Shown here one piece after another: positions 56,524-64,000 of a stretch of 64,000 nt of DNA; the first letter of the stretch is position 1; each line of letters opens with the position of its first letter. Position numbers and translations under genes: made by a program. Source of the stretch: an uncultured Clostridia bacterium (GTDB taxonomy: Bacteria > Bacillota > Clostridia > Oscillospirales > Acutalibacteraceae); the NCBI GenBank assembly GCA_944376655.1, contig CALWDJ010000009.1:1-64000 (forward strand), written 5' to 3'. The notes below the pieces were generated by a model that was given only the letters and a program-made list of their open reading frames with translations, did not search any database and was not told where the DNA came from.

Positions 56524-59372
56524 CATATAGCGAATTATTAAAGCAAAATAAAATTCTTACCGAAGAAAACAACCATTTAAAAAAAGAGATTTCCGAGCTT
56601 AAAGCTAAATTAAGGATTGAAACTCTTCCAAAGAAGAACACACAACGGTTACAAAGCGCCGCTGTCACTATGCAAAGTAGTGCGAAAGATAAAATTGCTT
56701 TGTTTCGGTCGCTATTTTTCGGCAGGGAAGATGTCTTTGCCCGTCGATGGTACAGTAAAACTACAGGCAAAAGCGGTTATCAGCCTGTTTGCGCAAATGA
56801 ATGGGCTGAAGGCTTATGCGATAAGAAAAAGTATAAATGCTCCGCCTGTCCGAATCGCAAGCTTTTACCGCTTGAAGACCGCGATATTTTCGCCCACCTT
56901 GCAGGAAAAGACGATTATTGCAGAGATGTTATCGGAATTTATTCGATGCTCCCTGATGAAACCTGCCGATTTTTGTGTATTGATTTTGATGAAGAGAATT
57001 TTAGAGATGACGTAAAGGCTTTTCTTATGGTGTGCGAAAAAAACGGTATTCCTGCCGCAACAGAAATATCACGCTCAGGTAACGGGGCTCATATCTGGAT
57101 TTTCTTTGAAAACGCCACCAAAGCAAGGACGGCGCGCAGCTTAGGCACAGCGTTACTTACAAGCGCTATGGAGTTAAACAGTAGGCTTTCATTCCGTTCC
57201 TATGACCGAATGTTCCCAAATCAGGACACTATGCCTGACGGAGGCTTCGGAAATTTGGTTGCTTTACCCTTGCAGGGAAAAGCAAGAAAAAACGGCAATT
57301 CTCTGTTTGTTGATAATGATTTTCTTCCGTTCTCGGATCAATGGGCATATCTTTCTCTTGTAAAAAAAATGTCACCGGAGCAAACCGAGGATTGTTTACA
57401 TAGGCTATGCAAAAACGGGGAGCTTGGAAATCTTGTCAGCGATTCTGAAGAAAAGCCGTGGGAGCGGACAAGGTATACTGCACTTTTAAAATCGGATTTT
57501 CCCGACAAATTGGAAATTACAAAAGCCAATATGCTCTACATTCCGACAAATGGATTGTCGGCATCAGCGCTTAATAAAATCAAGCGGTTGGCGGCGTTTA
57601 AAAATCCCGATTTCTACCGAGCACAGGCAATGCGAATGCCGATTTACAATAAACCGAGAGTTATTTGCACAGCCGATATTACCGAAGGTTATATTGGTCT
57701 TCCCCGCGGTTGTGAAGCTGCACTGGATGAATTGCTTAAGCAATCAAACACAAATTTTTCCATTTACGACAAAACCAACTTCGGGAGAGAGATCCCTGTG
57801 GCGTTCTGTGGTGAACTGCGGGAAGAGCAAAATATGGCGGCCGAAGCAATGCTGCAATATGATATCGGTGTTTTATCAGCTACTACCGCGTTCGGTAAAA
57901 CCGTCGTTGCGTCGTATTTAATTGGACAAAGAAAAACTAATACACTTATTTTGGTGCATACTCAAAGCTTGATGACGCAATGGAAAAGCTCTTTGGAGAA
58001 ATTTTTAAATATCGACATTGAGCCGCTTTTAACAAAGCGTGGGTTGGTCAAGAAAAATTGGTCGCCGATAGGCATTCTGGGCGCTGGGAAAAATAACCTG
58101 AATGGAAATGTTGACATTGCAGTTATGCAATCGCTCGTATACGGTGACGAGGTAAAAGAATATGTAAGAGATTACGGAATGATTATTGTTGATGAGTGTC
58201 ACCACATATCGGCAGTGAATTTTGAAAAAATATTGAAATTCGCAACCGCAAAATATGTTTACGGACTTACCGCAACTCCAACAAGACAGGACGGACATCA
58301 CCCGATTATTTTTATGCAATGCGGACCGATACGCTATAAAGTGGACGCAAAAGCACAGGCAGAAAAGCGAAGTTTTGAGCATTACCTTATTCCGAGATTT
58401 ACCACTTTCCATTCATCTGCCGAAAAAAAGAATATTAACGAGCTTTATAGCGAACTTTCGGAAAATGAGAACCGAAATATGCTTATTATAAACGATGTTA
58501 TTAAGGCTCTAAAGCATAACCGTTGCCCGATAATACTGACCGAGCGGCGTGAGCATGTAGAGCTTCTTTCGGCGCTGTTGTCAAAACACTGTAAAAATAT
58601 TATTACGCTGTTTGGGGCTGCTTCTCAAAAAATCCGAAAGGAAACAATGGAGCAGCTGTTAAGCATACCGCAGACCGAGCCGTTACTGATTATTGCAACA
58701 GGCAAATATGTGGGAGAGGGATTTGATTATCCGAGGCTTGATACTCTGTTTTTGGCTCTTCCGATTTCCTGGAAAGGCAAAGTGGCTCAATATGCAGGTC
58801 GTCTGCACCGTAATTTTGAAGGTAAAACTGATGTGCGCATTTATGATTATGCAGATATTCATGTTCCCACGCTTGAAAAAATGTATCAGAAACGCTTAAA
58901 AGGATATGCATCCATAGGCTATAAAACTTTGTCCGACGCAGATCTTAACCTCACGCCCGATTTAATTTATGACGGAAAAAGCTTTTATCCTGTATACTGC
59001 AACGATTTGCTTGCAGCATCCGAATCCGTTCAGATTGTCAGTCCTTTCCTACGCAAATCCCGCATAAAACAAATAATGAATGTTTTTTCAAAGGTTGTTG
59101 AAAACGGAGCAGCTTTTACTGTTATAACCAGACCTGCCGAAGATTTTAAAGCACAGGACAAAAATGCCGTAAAAGAGAATTCAGAGCTTCTTGAGAAATT
59201 CGGAATAAAAGTAATATTCAAGTCAAAATTTCATCAGAAATTTACGGTGATAGACAGTAAAATCGTTTGGTACGGAAGCGTAAATTTTCTTTCGTTCGGC
59301 AGCTCAGACGAAAGCGTTATGAGATTCATCAGCTCTGATGTTGCAGGACAGTTAATAGATACTGTAATGTAA
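56517..59372 (+). CDS. TOTE-type primase-helicase-PLD nuclease fusion
   Basis: 951 residues. Order: a coiled coil (about 5-35), a Cys-rich site (C-A-N-E-W-A-E-G-L-C and C-S-A-C), an archaeo-eukaryotic primase domain with Asp156-x-Asp158-Glu159 (F-L-C-I-D-F-D-E) and His192 in N-G-A-H-I-W-I-F, a superfamily 2 helicase with Lys461 in A-F-G-K-T, Asp559-Glu-Cys-His, G-L-T-A-T-P and Y-A-G-R-L-H-R, then a PLD-type nuclease with one HxK motif (His906, Lys908, Asp913) and 'GSVNF'. This architecture is known from TOTE conflict systems, thought to act in defence. It starts within the end of the AAA gene. Confidence 0.88.
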   Translation: MLTYSELLKQNKILTEENNHLKKEISELKAKLRIETLPKKNTQRLQSAAVTMQSSAKDKIALFRSLFFGREDVFARRWYSKTTGKSGYQPVCANEWAEGLCDKKKYKCSACPNRKLLPLEDRDIFAHLAGKDDYCRDVIGIYSMLPDETCRFLCIDFDEENFRDDVKAFLMVCEKNGIPAATEISRSGNGAHIWIFFENATKARTARSLGTALLTSAMELNSRLSFRSYDRMFPNQDTMPDGGFGNLVALPLQGKARKNGNSLFVDNDFLPFSDQWAYLSLVKKMSPEQTEDCLHRLCKNGELGNLVSDSEEKPWERTRYTALLKSDFPDKLEITKANMLYIPTNGLSASALNKIKRLAAFKNPDFYRAQAMRMPIYNKPRVICTADITEGYIGLPRGCEAALDELLKQSNTNFSIYDKTNFGREIPVAFCGELREEQNMAAEAMLQYDIGVLSATTAFGKTVVASYLIGQRKTNTLILVHTQSLMTQWKSSLEKFLNIDIEPLLTKRGLVKKNWSPIGILGAGKNNLNGNVDIAVMQSLVYGDEVKEYVRDYGMIIVDECHHISAVNFEKILKFATAKYVYGLTATPTRQDGHHPIIFMQCGPIRYKVDAKAQAEKRSFEHYLIPRFTTFHSSAEKKNINELYSELSENENRNMLIINDVIKALKHNRCPIILTERREHVELLSALLSKHCKNIITLFGAASQKIRKETMEQLLSIPQTEPLLIIATGKYVGEGFDYPRLDTLFLALPISWKGKVAQYAGRLHRNFEGKTDVRIYDYADIHVPTLEKMYQKRLKGYASIGYKTLSDADLNLTPDLIYDGKSFYPVYCNDLLAASESVQIVSPFLRKSRIKQIMNVFSKVVENGAAFTVITRPAEDFKAQDKNAVKENSELLEKFGIKVIFKSKFHQKFTVIDSKIVWYGSVNFLSFGSSDESVMRFISSDVAGQLIDTVM

Positions 59373-59509
59373 GTCTTTATAAATTTGATGGGAGCTTCTT
59401 GTTTTTATTCGTGATATCGTTCTGCCTTTCGCATAATTGCATGGTAAATTGTTTTCAATATCTGTCTGGTTTTGAAACTGATATTAGGATAATAAATGAA
59501 GGGGTTAAA

Positions 59510-59611
59510 ATGAGTTCAAAATTTATCTTGTATTGCGAATCAACAGTGGATCTTCCATTATCAAGTATAGCAATACCCACCGAAAAAGGTCAGCTTATTT
59601 CTCTGCCTTAA
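59510..59611 (+). pseudogene. N-terminal remnant of a DegV-like protein
   Basis: A 33-residue ORF with a good ribosome binding site (AGGGG). It opens S-K-F-I-L-Y-C-E-S-T-V-D-L-P-L-S, as DegV fatty-acid-binding proteins do, then diverges and stops; DegV proteins are about 280 residues. ACCCACCGA (59575-59583) near its end pairs with TCGGTGGGT (59614-59622). Confidence 0.5.
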
Positions 59612-59630
59612 TATCGGTGGGTGTTGTGAT

Positions 59631-59882
59631 ATGTTGCTGTCAAAGGCAGGATATCATGCGCCTGCCGAACAAAACGAAAGATTAACTAAAGGGCTAAAAG
59701 TATCAAATGATATACTTGAAATGCTAAGCGATTTATGCCAATTAATAATTAAAAAATACCCTAATTATTACTTAATAGATAGCTATAAAAAAATAGTAAT
59801 AGAGCTTGATAAATATTTAAAAAGTAATAATAGCGACATTAAAAAACACACACAAGATGAATTAGAAAAGACAATTATATAA
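59631..59882 (+). CDS. Small hypothetical protein
   Basis: 83 residues (MLLSKAGYHAPAEQNERLTK...), predicted helical, Lys/Asn/Ile-rich. No domain recognised and no clear ribosome binding site. It may be a fragment of a larger element gene; its neighbours on both sides are fragments. Confidence 0.35.
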   Translation: MLLSKAGYHAPAEQNERLTKGLKVSNDILEMLSDLCQLIIKKYPNYYLIDSYKKIVIELDKYLKSNNSDIKKHTQDELEKTII

Positions 59883-59883
59883 G

Positions 59884-60015
59884 TTGCTTCTTAGTAGCTA
59901 TTCCCCCGAGCAGTACGACGAGGATTTCCGCATAGGCGACAGGGTCATCATTGCCGTGACAAAGTACAGCTATACCAAAAAGTTGGTTTACGGCAAAATC
60001 CTTGCGAAGTGGTAA
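59884..60015 (+). pseudogene. C-terminal fragment of an unknown element protein
   Basis: The frame from 59884 reads 'SSYSPEQYDEDFRIGDRVII' and 'VTKYSYTKKLVYGKILAKW' before TAA. It has protein-like composition and ends with a normal stop, but no start signal. Its base composition differs from the AT-rich gene just upstream, suggesting a separate origin. Family not recognised. Confidence 0.4.
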
Positions 60016-60095
60016 TACACTCAAGATACAGATATTCAAAGCGTTCATAGCTAAAAGCGGCATTATTCTGCTTTGGAAACTCTGTTCCTACGGAA

Positions 60096-60701
60096 TTACA
60101 GTTCTTCTGCCTTAAAGGTTGTATACCCCTCATAGTAATAGCTGTGGTCAATACCTTTTATATAGACTTCACGGCTGTTCACTTCATCCGTTAAGGCATT
60201 TTTCAGAAGATGTTTGATTTCAATATCCTTAATCGGGCTGCGTTCCATTGCGAGCAAATAATCTTCCTTATCGACCTTGCTCCAATCAACTACTTTCCCT
60301 ATTTCGTTTTTCAAAATATGGTCAAGCCAAATGCGGGTACTGCGTCCGTTGCCTTCGCGGAAGGGATGGGCAATATTCATTTCAACATACTTTTCTATGA
60401 TCTCGTCGAATGTGGACTGCGGCATTTTATCGGTATTATTGAGCGCCGATTCGAGATACATTACCGGTGCGAAACGAAAGTTGCCTTTTGAAAGGTTTAC
60501 CGACCGAATCTGCCCGGCAAAGTCGTAAATTTCCTCAAATAGATACTTGTGGATAGCTTGCAGAGAGGAGAATTTTCCGGGTTCCAGCTTGTCCAGAATT
60601 CCGTTTTCAAAAAGTTCTATCGCTTTTTTCTTACTTATACGCTCCTCCTCACGGGCAAGGTCGGCGGAGCTTGTCAGACCTAATTTATTATCAAGTGCCA
60701 T
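60096..60701 (-). CDS. fic: Fic/DOC-family AMP-transferase (toxin-like)
   Basis: 201 residues with the complete Fic motif [12 protein letters not shown], where His and the phosphate-binding loop are intact, so the protein could modify target proteins with AMP or another nucleotide moiety. The flap region '[19 protein letters not shown]' is typical. No (S/T)xxxE(G/N) inhibitory helix is seen within it. A small gene lies 14 bases upstream in the same direction and may encode the partner. The target is unknown. Confidence 0.88.
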   Translation of the reverse strand: MALDNKLGLTSSADLAREEERISKKKAIELFENGILDKLEPGKFSSLQAIHKYLFEEIYDFAGQIRSVNLSKGNFRFAPVMYLESALNNTDKMPQSTFDEIIEKYVEMNIAHPFREGNGRSTRIWLDHILKNEIGKVVDWSKVDKEDYLLAMERSPIKDIEIKHLLKNALTDEVNSREVYIKGIDHSYYYEGYTTFKAEEL

Positions 60702-60715
60702 ACAGTACCCTCCGT

Positions 60716-60925
60716 TTATATATTATCATCATCCAACAGACCGTATGTTCGGTAATAGGACAGCACGGTCCGGTATTGCAGACGGTTCACAAAAAGCTGG
60801 CGGTAGGTAACGGTTTTTTTCTTGCCTTCCGCCTTGAGTTTATTCATCTGTTCAACCGTCGAATTATACTGTGAAAGAATAGCTTTTAACATCTTCTCAA
60901 ATGCTTCCAATCTTTGTTCATCCAT
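60716..60925 (-). CDS. Small upstream partner of Fic, putative antitoxin
   Basis: 69 residues, helical, Lys/Glu-rich at the N-terminus ([20 protein letters not shown]...) and ending '[11 protein letters not shown]'. Such small proteins often stand directly before Fic genes in clostridial elements. In VbhA-type antitoxins the inhibitory motif is (S/T)xxxE(G/N); the nearest stretch here is K-L-K-A-E-G, without the Ser/Thr. An antitoxin role is therefore inferred from position only. It has its own promoter at 60959-60987. Confidence 0.6.
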   Translation of the reverse strand: MDEQRLEAFEKMLKAILSQYNSTVEQMNKLKAEGKKKTVTYRQLFVNRLQYRTVLSYYRTYGLLDDDNI

Positions 60926-60958
60926 TTTTTGCGCTCACTTTCAGCAGAATACAATATA

Positions 60959-60987
60959 ATTATACTATAGATACTCCGAAAATTCAA
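60959..60987 (-). promoter_or_regulatory. Promoter of the putative antitoxin-fic pair
   Basis: On the minus strand TTGAAT (60987-60982), 17 bases, TATAAT (60964-60959). Confidence 0.75.
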
Positions 60988-61055
60988 TTATGTCAGCAGA
61001 TTTATGGAGATAGAATCGCAGGAGAGAATAGAATACAAATAAACGGTAATATCAG

Positions 61056-61084
61056 TTGACAAAGCTTAAAAAAGCGGATATAAT
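61056..61084 (+). promoter_or_regulatory. Strong promoter for a short transcript
   Basis: A fully consensus TTGACA (61056-61061), 17-base spacer, TATAAT (61079-61084). No ORF follows before the terminator at 61159-61197. Confidence 0.85.
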
Positions 61085-61090
61085 ATTTTT

Positions 61091-61197
61091 GTAATATGGT
61101 TTGAGAATGATGCCAAATTTGACATCGGTCAAGTAACGGCATTGGTTTGAGTAACAGGGTCGGAATTATCTTTAAAGGGATAATTCCGACTTTTTTT
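61091..61197 (+). ncRNA. Candidate small RNA of about 107 nt
   Basis: The predicted transcript runs from just after the promoter to a strong intrinsic terminator, where GTCGGAATTATC (61159-61170) pairs with GATAATTCCGAC (61179-61190) before seven T. Between lies a second stem-loop, ATGCC...TTGAC-atcg-GTCAA...GGCAT (61110-61142), with internal loops, flanked by two copies of GGTTTGAG (61098-61105 and 61144-61151). No start codon with a ribosome binding site is present. It could be a regulatory RNA of the element, an antisense control RNA, or an RNA antitoxin. Confidence 0.65.
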
Positions 61198-61245
61198 CGT
61201 TATATAAGCAAACGACAATAAAATAAATACGGTAAACACAAAATT

Positions 61246-61290
61246 GACCGGTCTTAACTCTGTTTTCGGAGAAAAGGCCGGTCTTTTTTT
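61246..61290 (+). terminator. Second terminator before the helicase remnant
   Basis: GACCGG-t-CTT (61246-61255) pairs with AAGG-CCGGTC (61274-61283), followed by seven T. Confidence 0.7.
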
Positions 61291-61310
61291 GTTTTACATA
61301 AATTTCAAAA

Positions 61311-61430
61311 CCTTCCGCCGGCATTCCCGAGGAAATTCACAGTATATACAAAGATTTGCGGGATATGTCCGGCGAGGGTCAAAAGCAGGAAAGGACTGGT
61401 GTGTTATCAGCGAAAAAGAACAAAAACTGA
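61311..61430 (+). pseudogene. C-terminal fragment of an element gene coupled to the helicase
   Basis: The frame ending with TGA at 61428-61430 reads 'IPEEIHSIYKDLRDMSGEGQ' followed by K-Q-E-R-T-G. The stop overlaps the ATG of the helicase gene (TGATG), the usual coupling of neighbouring genes in an operon. No start is present, so the 5' part has been lost, with the terminator at 61246 now lying where it should be. Confidence 0.5.
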
Positions 61431-62725
61431 TGCCGGTAACCCTTAAAGACGGAGATAAGGGGATAGACGTCACAAACTACGCGGATACGGTGGTATTCGA
61501 CGGAAAGAAAAATATCGTCGTTATCCGCTTCGGAGGGTATCCGGAAACGGTGCTGTCAATGTCGGACGCAATATTCAGCGAATGCAGCGTCTGTATAAGA
61601 CTGCCGAACGAAAAGACCGAGGCCGTGCTTTCAAGCAAAGGGGTGAGGAATTACGAAAGACGGATCATAAATTACGAAACCGGCGCCGAATGCGTTATGA
61701 AGGTAAAGGATGATGAGGTAAGCGGCAGCGGCGAGAAAGCGCAAAGAAACATATATATATATTCTGCAAAAGCGAGGAGGAGCTGTTTTCCGAGCTGGAC
61801 AGGAAGCTGTCGGTTCCGCTGCTGCCTTGCCGGAGCGAATACTTTATCCGTGAACTGACCGGCAGAAAGCTTTTGAAAAAATTGAGCGTTTACAGTACGA
61901 ACGCTCCTCTTTACGCGTATGCAATAAGCCTGAAAAACGGTGAAAAGGAAATAGCTGCTGTGCTGACCGACGGGCTTAAATCCGGTGAAATAGAGATACC
62001 GGGAGGAGTTCGGGGAGATCCCGCGTTTAAAAATATCAAGAGCTTTACAAATTATCTTGAAGCCTTCGGCACCGAAATAGCTAAGCGCATACAGAAAACC
62101 TTTGTACCGGTGTTTGACCCGTCAAAGGAGCAAATCTGCACCGAACTGAAGGAATTAAACGGATATATACGTTCAAAGACGGGCTATTCGCTTTATGACG
62201 CCCAGCTTGCCGGAGCGGAGGCTCTTAAACGCCGGCTTGAGGAGGAAAGGCTTGTAATACTTTCCGCAGCCTGCGGAACGGGAAAGACAAAAATAGGAGC
62301 CGCGGCGCTGTATGCCTATCAGAAGTCAAAGGGCGGCGGCGCGCGTATTAACGTTATAACCTGTCCGTCGCATGTGGCTGAAAAGTGGGTGCGCGAGCTT
62401 TACGAAACCGTACCGAACTGTATTGCAAGGGTAGTATCAAGCATTACGGATGTTGACCGTATGTATGAGCTGTATAAAACCTCGGATAAGCCCGTTTTTA
62501 TGGTGCTTTCAAAGGAAAGCGCAAGAGGCGGTTATCTGCGTAAGCCTACCGTTATGTGGAACAAGCGCAGAAAAGGATTTATCTGCCCTGTATGCGGCGC
62601 GGTTCAGGAAATGACGGTGACGACCGACGGAATATCATATACCGTCCCTGCGGACAGTATTTTCTTCCATGAGGAAAACAACAAAAACCATAAATGCCAA
62701 AGCTACGGGGAAATTATTGTTGGGT
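61430..62725 (+). pseudogene. DEAD/SNF2-like helicase of an integrative element, N-terminal part, frameshifted
   Basis: Frame 2 starts at ATG 61430 (M-P-V-T-L-K-D-G-D-K) and runs to an (AT)6 tract at 61751-61762. Beyond it the match continues in frame 1 ('FCKSEEELFSELDRKLSVPL', 'FIRELTGRKLLKKLSVYSTN'), so a two-base change in the tract broke the gene. Downstream is Walker A A-C-G-T-G-K-T and 'ITCPSHVAEKWVRELYETVP', then a zinc-finger-like segment C-P-V-C ... K-C-Q, where homology stops near 62725. The rest of the helicase is missing, apart from the C-terminal part at 63490-63867. Confidence 0.7.
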
Positions 62726-62743
62726 ATTTCGCCTCTCGTCTTT

Positions 62744-63394
62744 TCATAGCAAATCACTTTTTCTAAAATTACATTTGCTACACAGTGTTTGAAGATTGTC
62801 AATCGTGGTTTCACCGCCTTTCGACCAAGGAATTATATGATCAATATGTAATGTCACAGATGGATCTGATGCTGGGGAAGCACCACAGACACGGCACTTG
62901 AAATTATCCCTCTGCATTACAATAAAGCGCATTCTTAAATTGATATCTCGTTTCGTTTTATGTATAGATTTACAGTCCGATTTAACTTCAAATTCTTTTT
63001 CTTGTCCATTTACATAGTTAATAAATGACTGTAAGGCATTTTACCATTGACCGAATTTTCTTATATATGAGCCGCTCGATATGCATGAAATAAGTGTATT
63101 ATTCATGTCCCTGCGGGTTGGTTGTTTGCCTATTTTTATCCATACATTTTCCATATTTTCGAACAATTCAGTTTCTGAAAAGGCTTTATTTCTATAATTG
63201 AGCTTTGTCAATGATAGAGCTTTATTCCAAGTGCCAAATCTTCTGCTGACCGCTGAACTACTGTATGTACCATTTTCATCATATTCTTTCATAGATAAAG
63301 AATTGGTATTTAATTTATGAGCAGTTGCTTTTAAATCGTCAATCAAATCATTATCACTTATGTTTTGGTGATAGTCCGTATATTCAAATTGCAT
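62744..63394 (-). pseudogene. HNH homing endonuclease with an in-frame stop
   Basis: A single minus-strand frame of 217 codons. The N-terminal part has two homing-endonuclease-associated repeats ('S-AVSRRFGTWNKALSLTKL' and 'SGSYIRKFGQW'). After W the codon is TAA (63043-63041), then the same frame goes on N-A-L-Q-S-F-I-N-Y-V to an HNH domain, 'DNFKCRVCGASPASDPSVTL', then 'HIDHIIPWSKGGET', ending 'NLQTLCSKCNFRKSD'. AAGGAG and a consensus-like promoter precede the start. It sits inside the helicase gene in the opposite direction. Confidence 0.85.
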
Positions 63395-63424
63395 ATTGAC
63401 ACACTCCTTATTCCAATTTGGTTT

Positions 63425-63453
63425 AGTATATCATAAAAGTGTAAAATTTTCAA
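63425..63453 (-). promoter_or_regulatory. Promoter of the HNH endonuclease gene
   Basis: On the minus strand TTGAAA (63453-63448), 17 bases, TATACT (63430-63425). Confidence 0.7.
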
Positions 63454-63489
63454 AATTATCAATCTAATAAAGAGACAAAGCTAAACCAG

Positions 63490-63867
63490 ACGGCGCCTAG
63501 GGTTGAGGTGTACCTGTTGTATTATCCCGACACTATGCAGCAGCGCGCCTTAAGGCTTATGGCGTCAAAGCTTGCCGCCGCGACTATGATCGAGGGACAG
63601 CTCTCCGACGAGGGACTTGCGGCAATGTCCGAATGTGAGGATATGACGGCGCAGCTCGCGAAGGAGCTTATGAACGGAATAAAGGATAATGTTGCGGACT
63701 TAACTGCCTGCTTTAAGCAGATAGCAGTAAAGAACGGCCAAGGTTCCGTCCGGAAAGCGGAGGAGACAAAGGAACCGGCGGCATTAAAGCTTGTACGGCC
63801 CGAGACTGCCGCGGAAAACGGTTGGACAAACGTACAACTGAGTCTGTTCGACCTGCTGGCGTCATAG
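63490..63867 (+). pseudogene. C-terminal part of the same element helicase
   Basis: After the HNH insertion the plus strand resumes as 'VEVYLLYYPDTMQQRALRLM', 'ASKLAAATMIEGQLSDEGLA' and 'MSECEDMTAQLAKELMNGI', and ends at TAG 63865-63867. This is the C-terminus of large helicases of clostridial integrative elements. The middle of the helicase (its second RecA lobe) is absent, so insertion of the HNH segment came with a deletion, or a deletion followed. Confidence 0.6.
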
Positions 63868-63870
63868 GAG

Positions 63871-64000
63871 GTGGAGAATACGGAAGACAGAAAACTAATT
63901 GAGGAAATGTGTAATATAATCGCTGAAAAAGCCGTGCCTCATACCGAGAGCTACCGGCAAAAGGCAAGACTCGCCGCGGAAGCCCGCGAAGCTTTGGAGG
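63871..64000 (+). CDS. Start of a further element gene, partial
   Basis: The frame reads E-D-R-K-L-I-E-E-M-C-N-I-I-A-E-K-A and runs off the window. AGGAGG (63866-63871) would place a start about eight bases on, where the codon is ACG (63880-63882) in the right frame; a GTG at 63871 lies inside the ribosome binding site and an ATG at 63907 is further on. Function unknown. Confidence 0.45.
   Translation, partial: MENTEDRKLIEEMCNIIAEKAVPHTESYRQKARLAAEAREALE

Noticed and set aside
61098..61151. Two GGTTTGAG copies as a CRISPR-like repeat pair
   Set aside because: Only two 8-base copies, no spacer array and no cas gene; they flank a hairpin in the candidate small RNA.
1..64000. tRNA, rRNA, or CRISPR array
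   Set aside because: Scanning by eye showed no cloverleaf with CCA, no rRNA segment and no regular repeat-spacer pattern; a covariance-model search would be needed to be certain.

Overview
The window looks like chromosome from an anaerobic gut member of the Clostridia, probably Oscillospirales/Ruminococcaceae. The signs are Gram-positive style promoters (TTGACA-17-TATAAT) and AGGAGG ribosome binding sites, a clostridial FabK-type fatty acid synthesis operon, rpoB-rpoC, lipobox lipoproteins, a YesM/YesN two-component system beside a CUT1 sugar transporter, multi-modular glycan-degrading enzymes, a dockerin, and the remains of an integrative element. This placement is inferred from gene content; no 16S gene is present.

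Positions 1-12000 are housekeeping. They hold the tail of a probable GH78-like hydrolase, a hairpin-rich spacer, a membrane-linked XRE regulator with ung, an AbrB-type regulator, acpP (minus strand), proS, and rpoB-rpoC behind a leader with three mutually exclusive pairing arms. Positions 12000-15000 hold a DUF3048 lipoprotein (minus) and a clan-D glycosidase.

Positions 15031-24644 are one tightly packed operon: acpP2-fabK-fabD-fabG-fabF-accB-fabZ-accC-accD-accA followed by an AMP-forming acyl-CoA synthetase. It makes malonyl-CoA (AccABCD) and elongates acyl-ACP (FabD/F/G/Z/K). No fabH is present. A tandem 11-bp-spaced repeat lies upstream and is a candidate operator.

Positions 24648-54118 are devoted to sensing and using complex glycans. 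They hold a PAS regulator with a SARP-like DNA-binding tail behind an unusual nested inverted repeat, a GH25 lysozyme with three SH3b repeats, a decayed GH125 mannosidase, a GH36 alpha-galactosidase, a minus-strand operon of YesM kinase, YesN regulator and a solute-binding-like lipoprotein, and, divergent from it, an operon of a 2,766-residue membrane-anchored glycosidase, a CUT1 binding protein with two permeases, a dockerin-bearing carbohydrate-binding protein and a GH106-like glycosidase. The giant enzyme and the dockerin protein share a recurring jelly-roll-like module. The layout suggests that sugars are sensed outside the cell by YesM with the lipoprotein, YesN then activates the divergent locus, and oligosaccharides are cut at the surface, imported, and trimmed by GH36.

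Positions 54119-64000 are an accessory region, apparently a decaying integrative element with defence cargo. It holds a truncated replication initiator, gene fragments, an AAA (DUF4143) ATPase overlapping a primase-helicase-PLD nuclease of the TOTE type, a Fic protein with a small upstream partner, a likely ~107-nt small RNA with its own promoter and terminator, and a helicase gene broken by an (AT)6 frameshift, an internal loss and an inserted HNH endonuclease gene that itself carries a stop codon.
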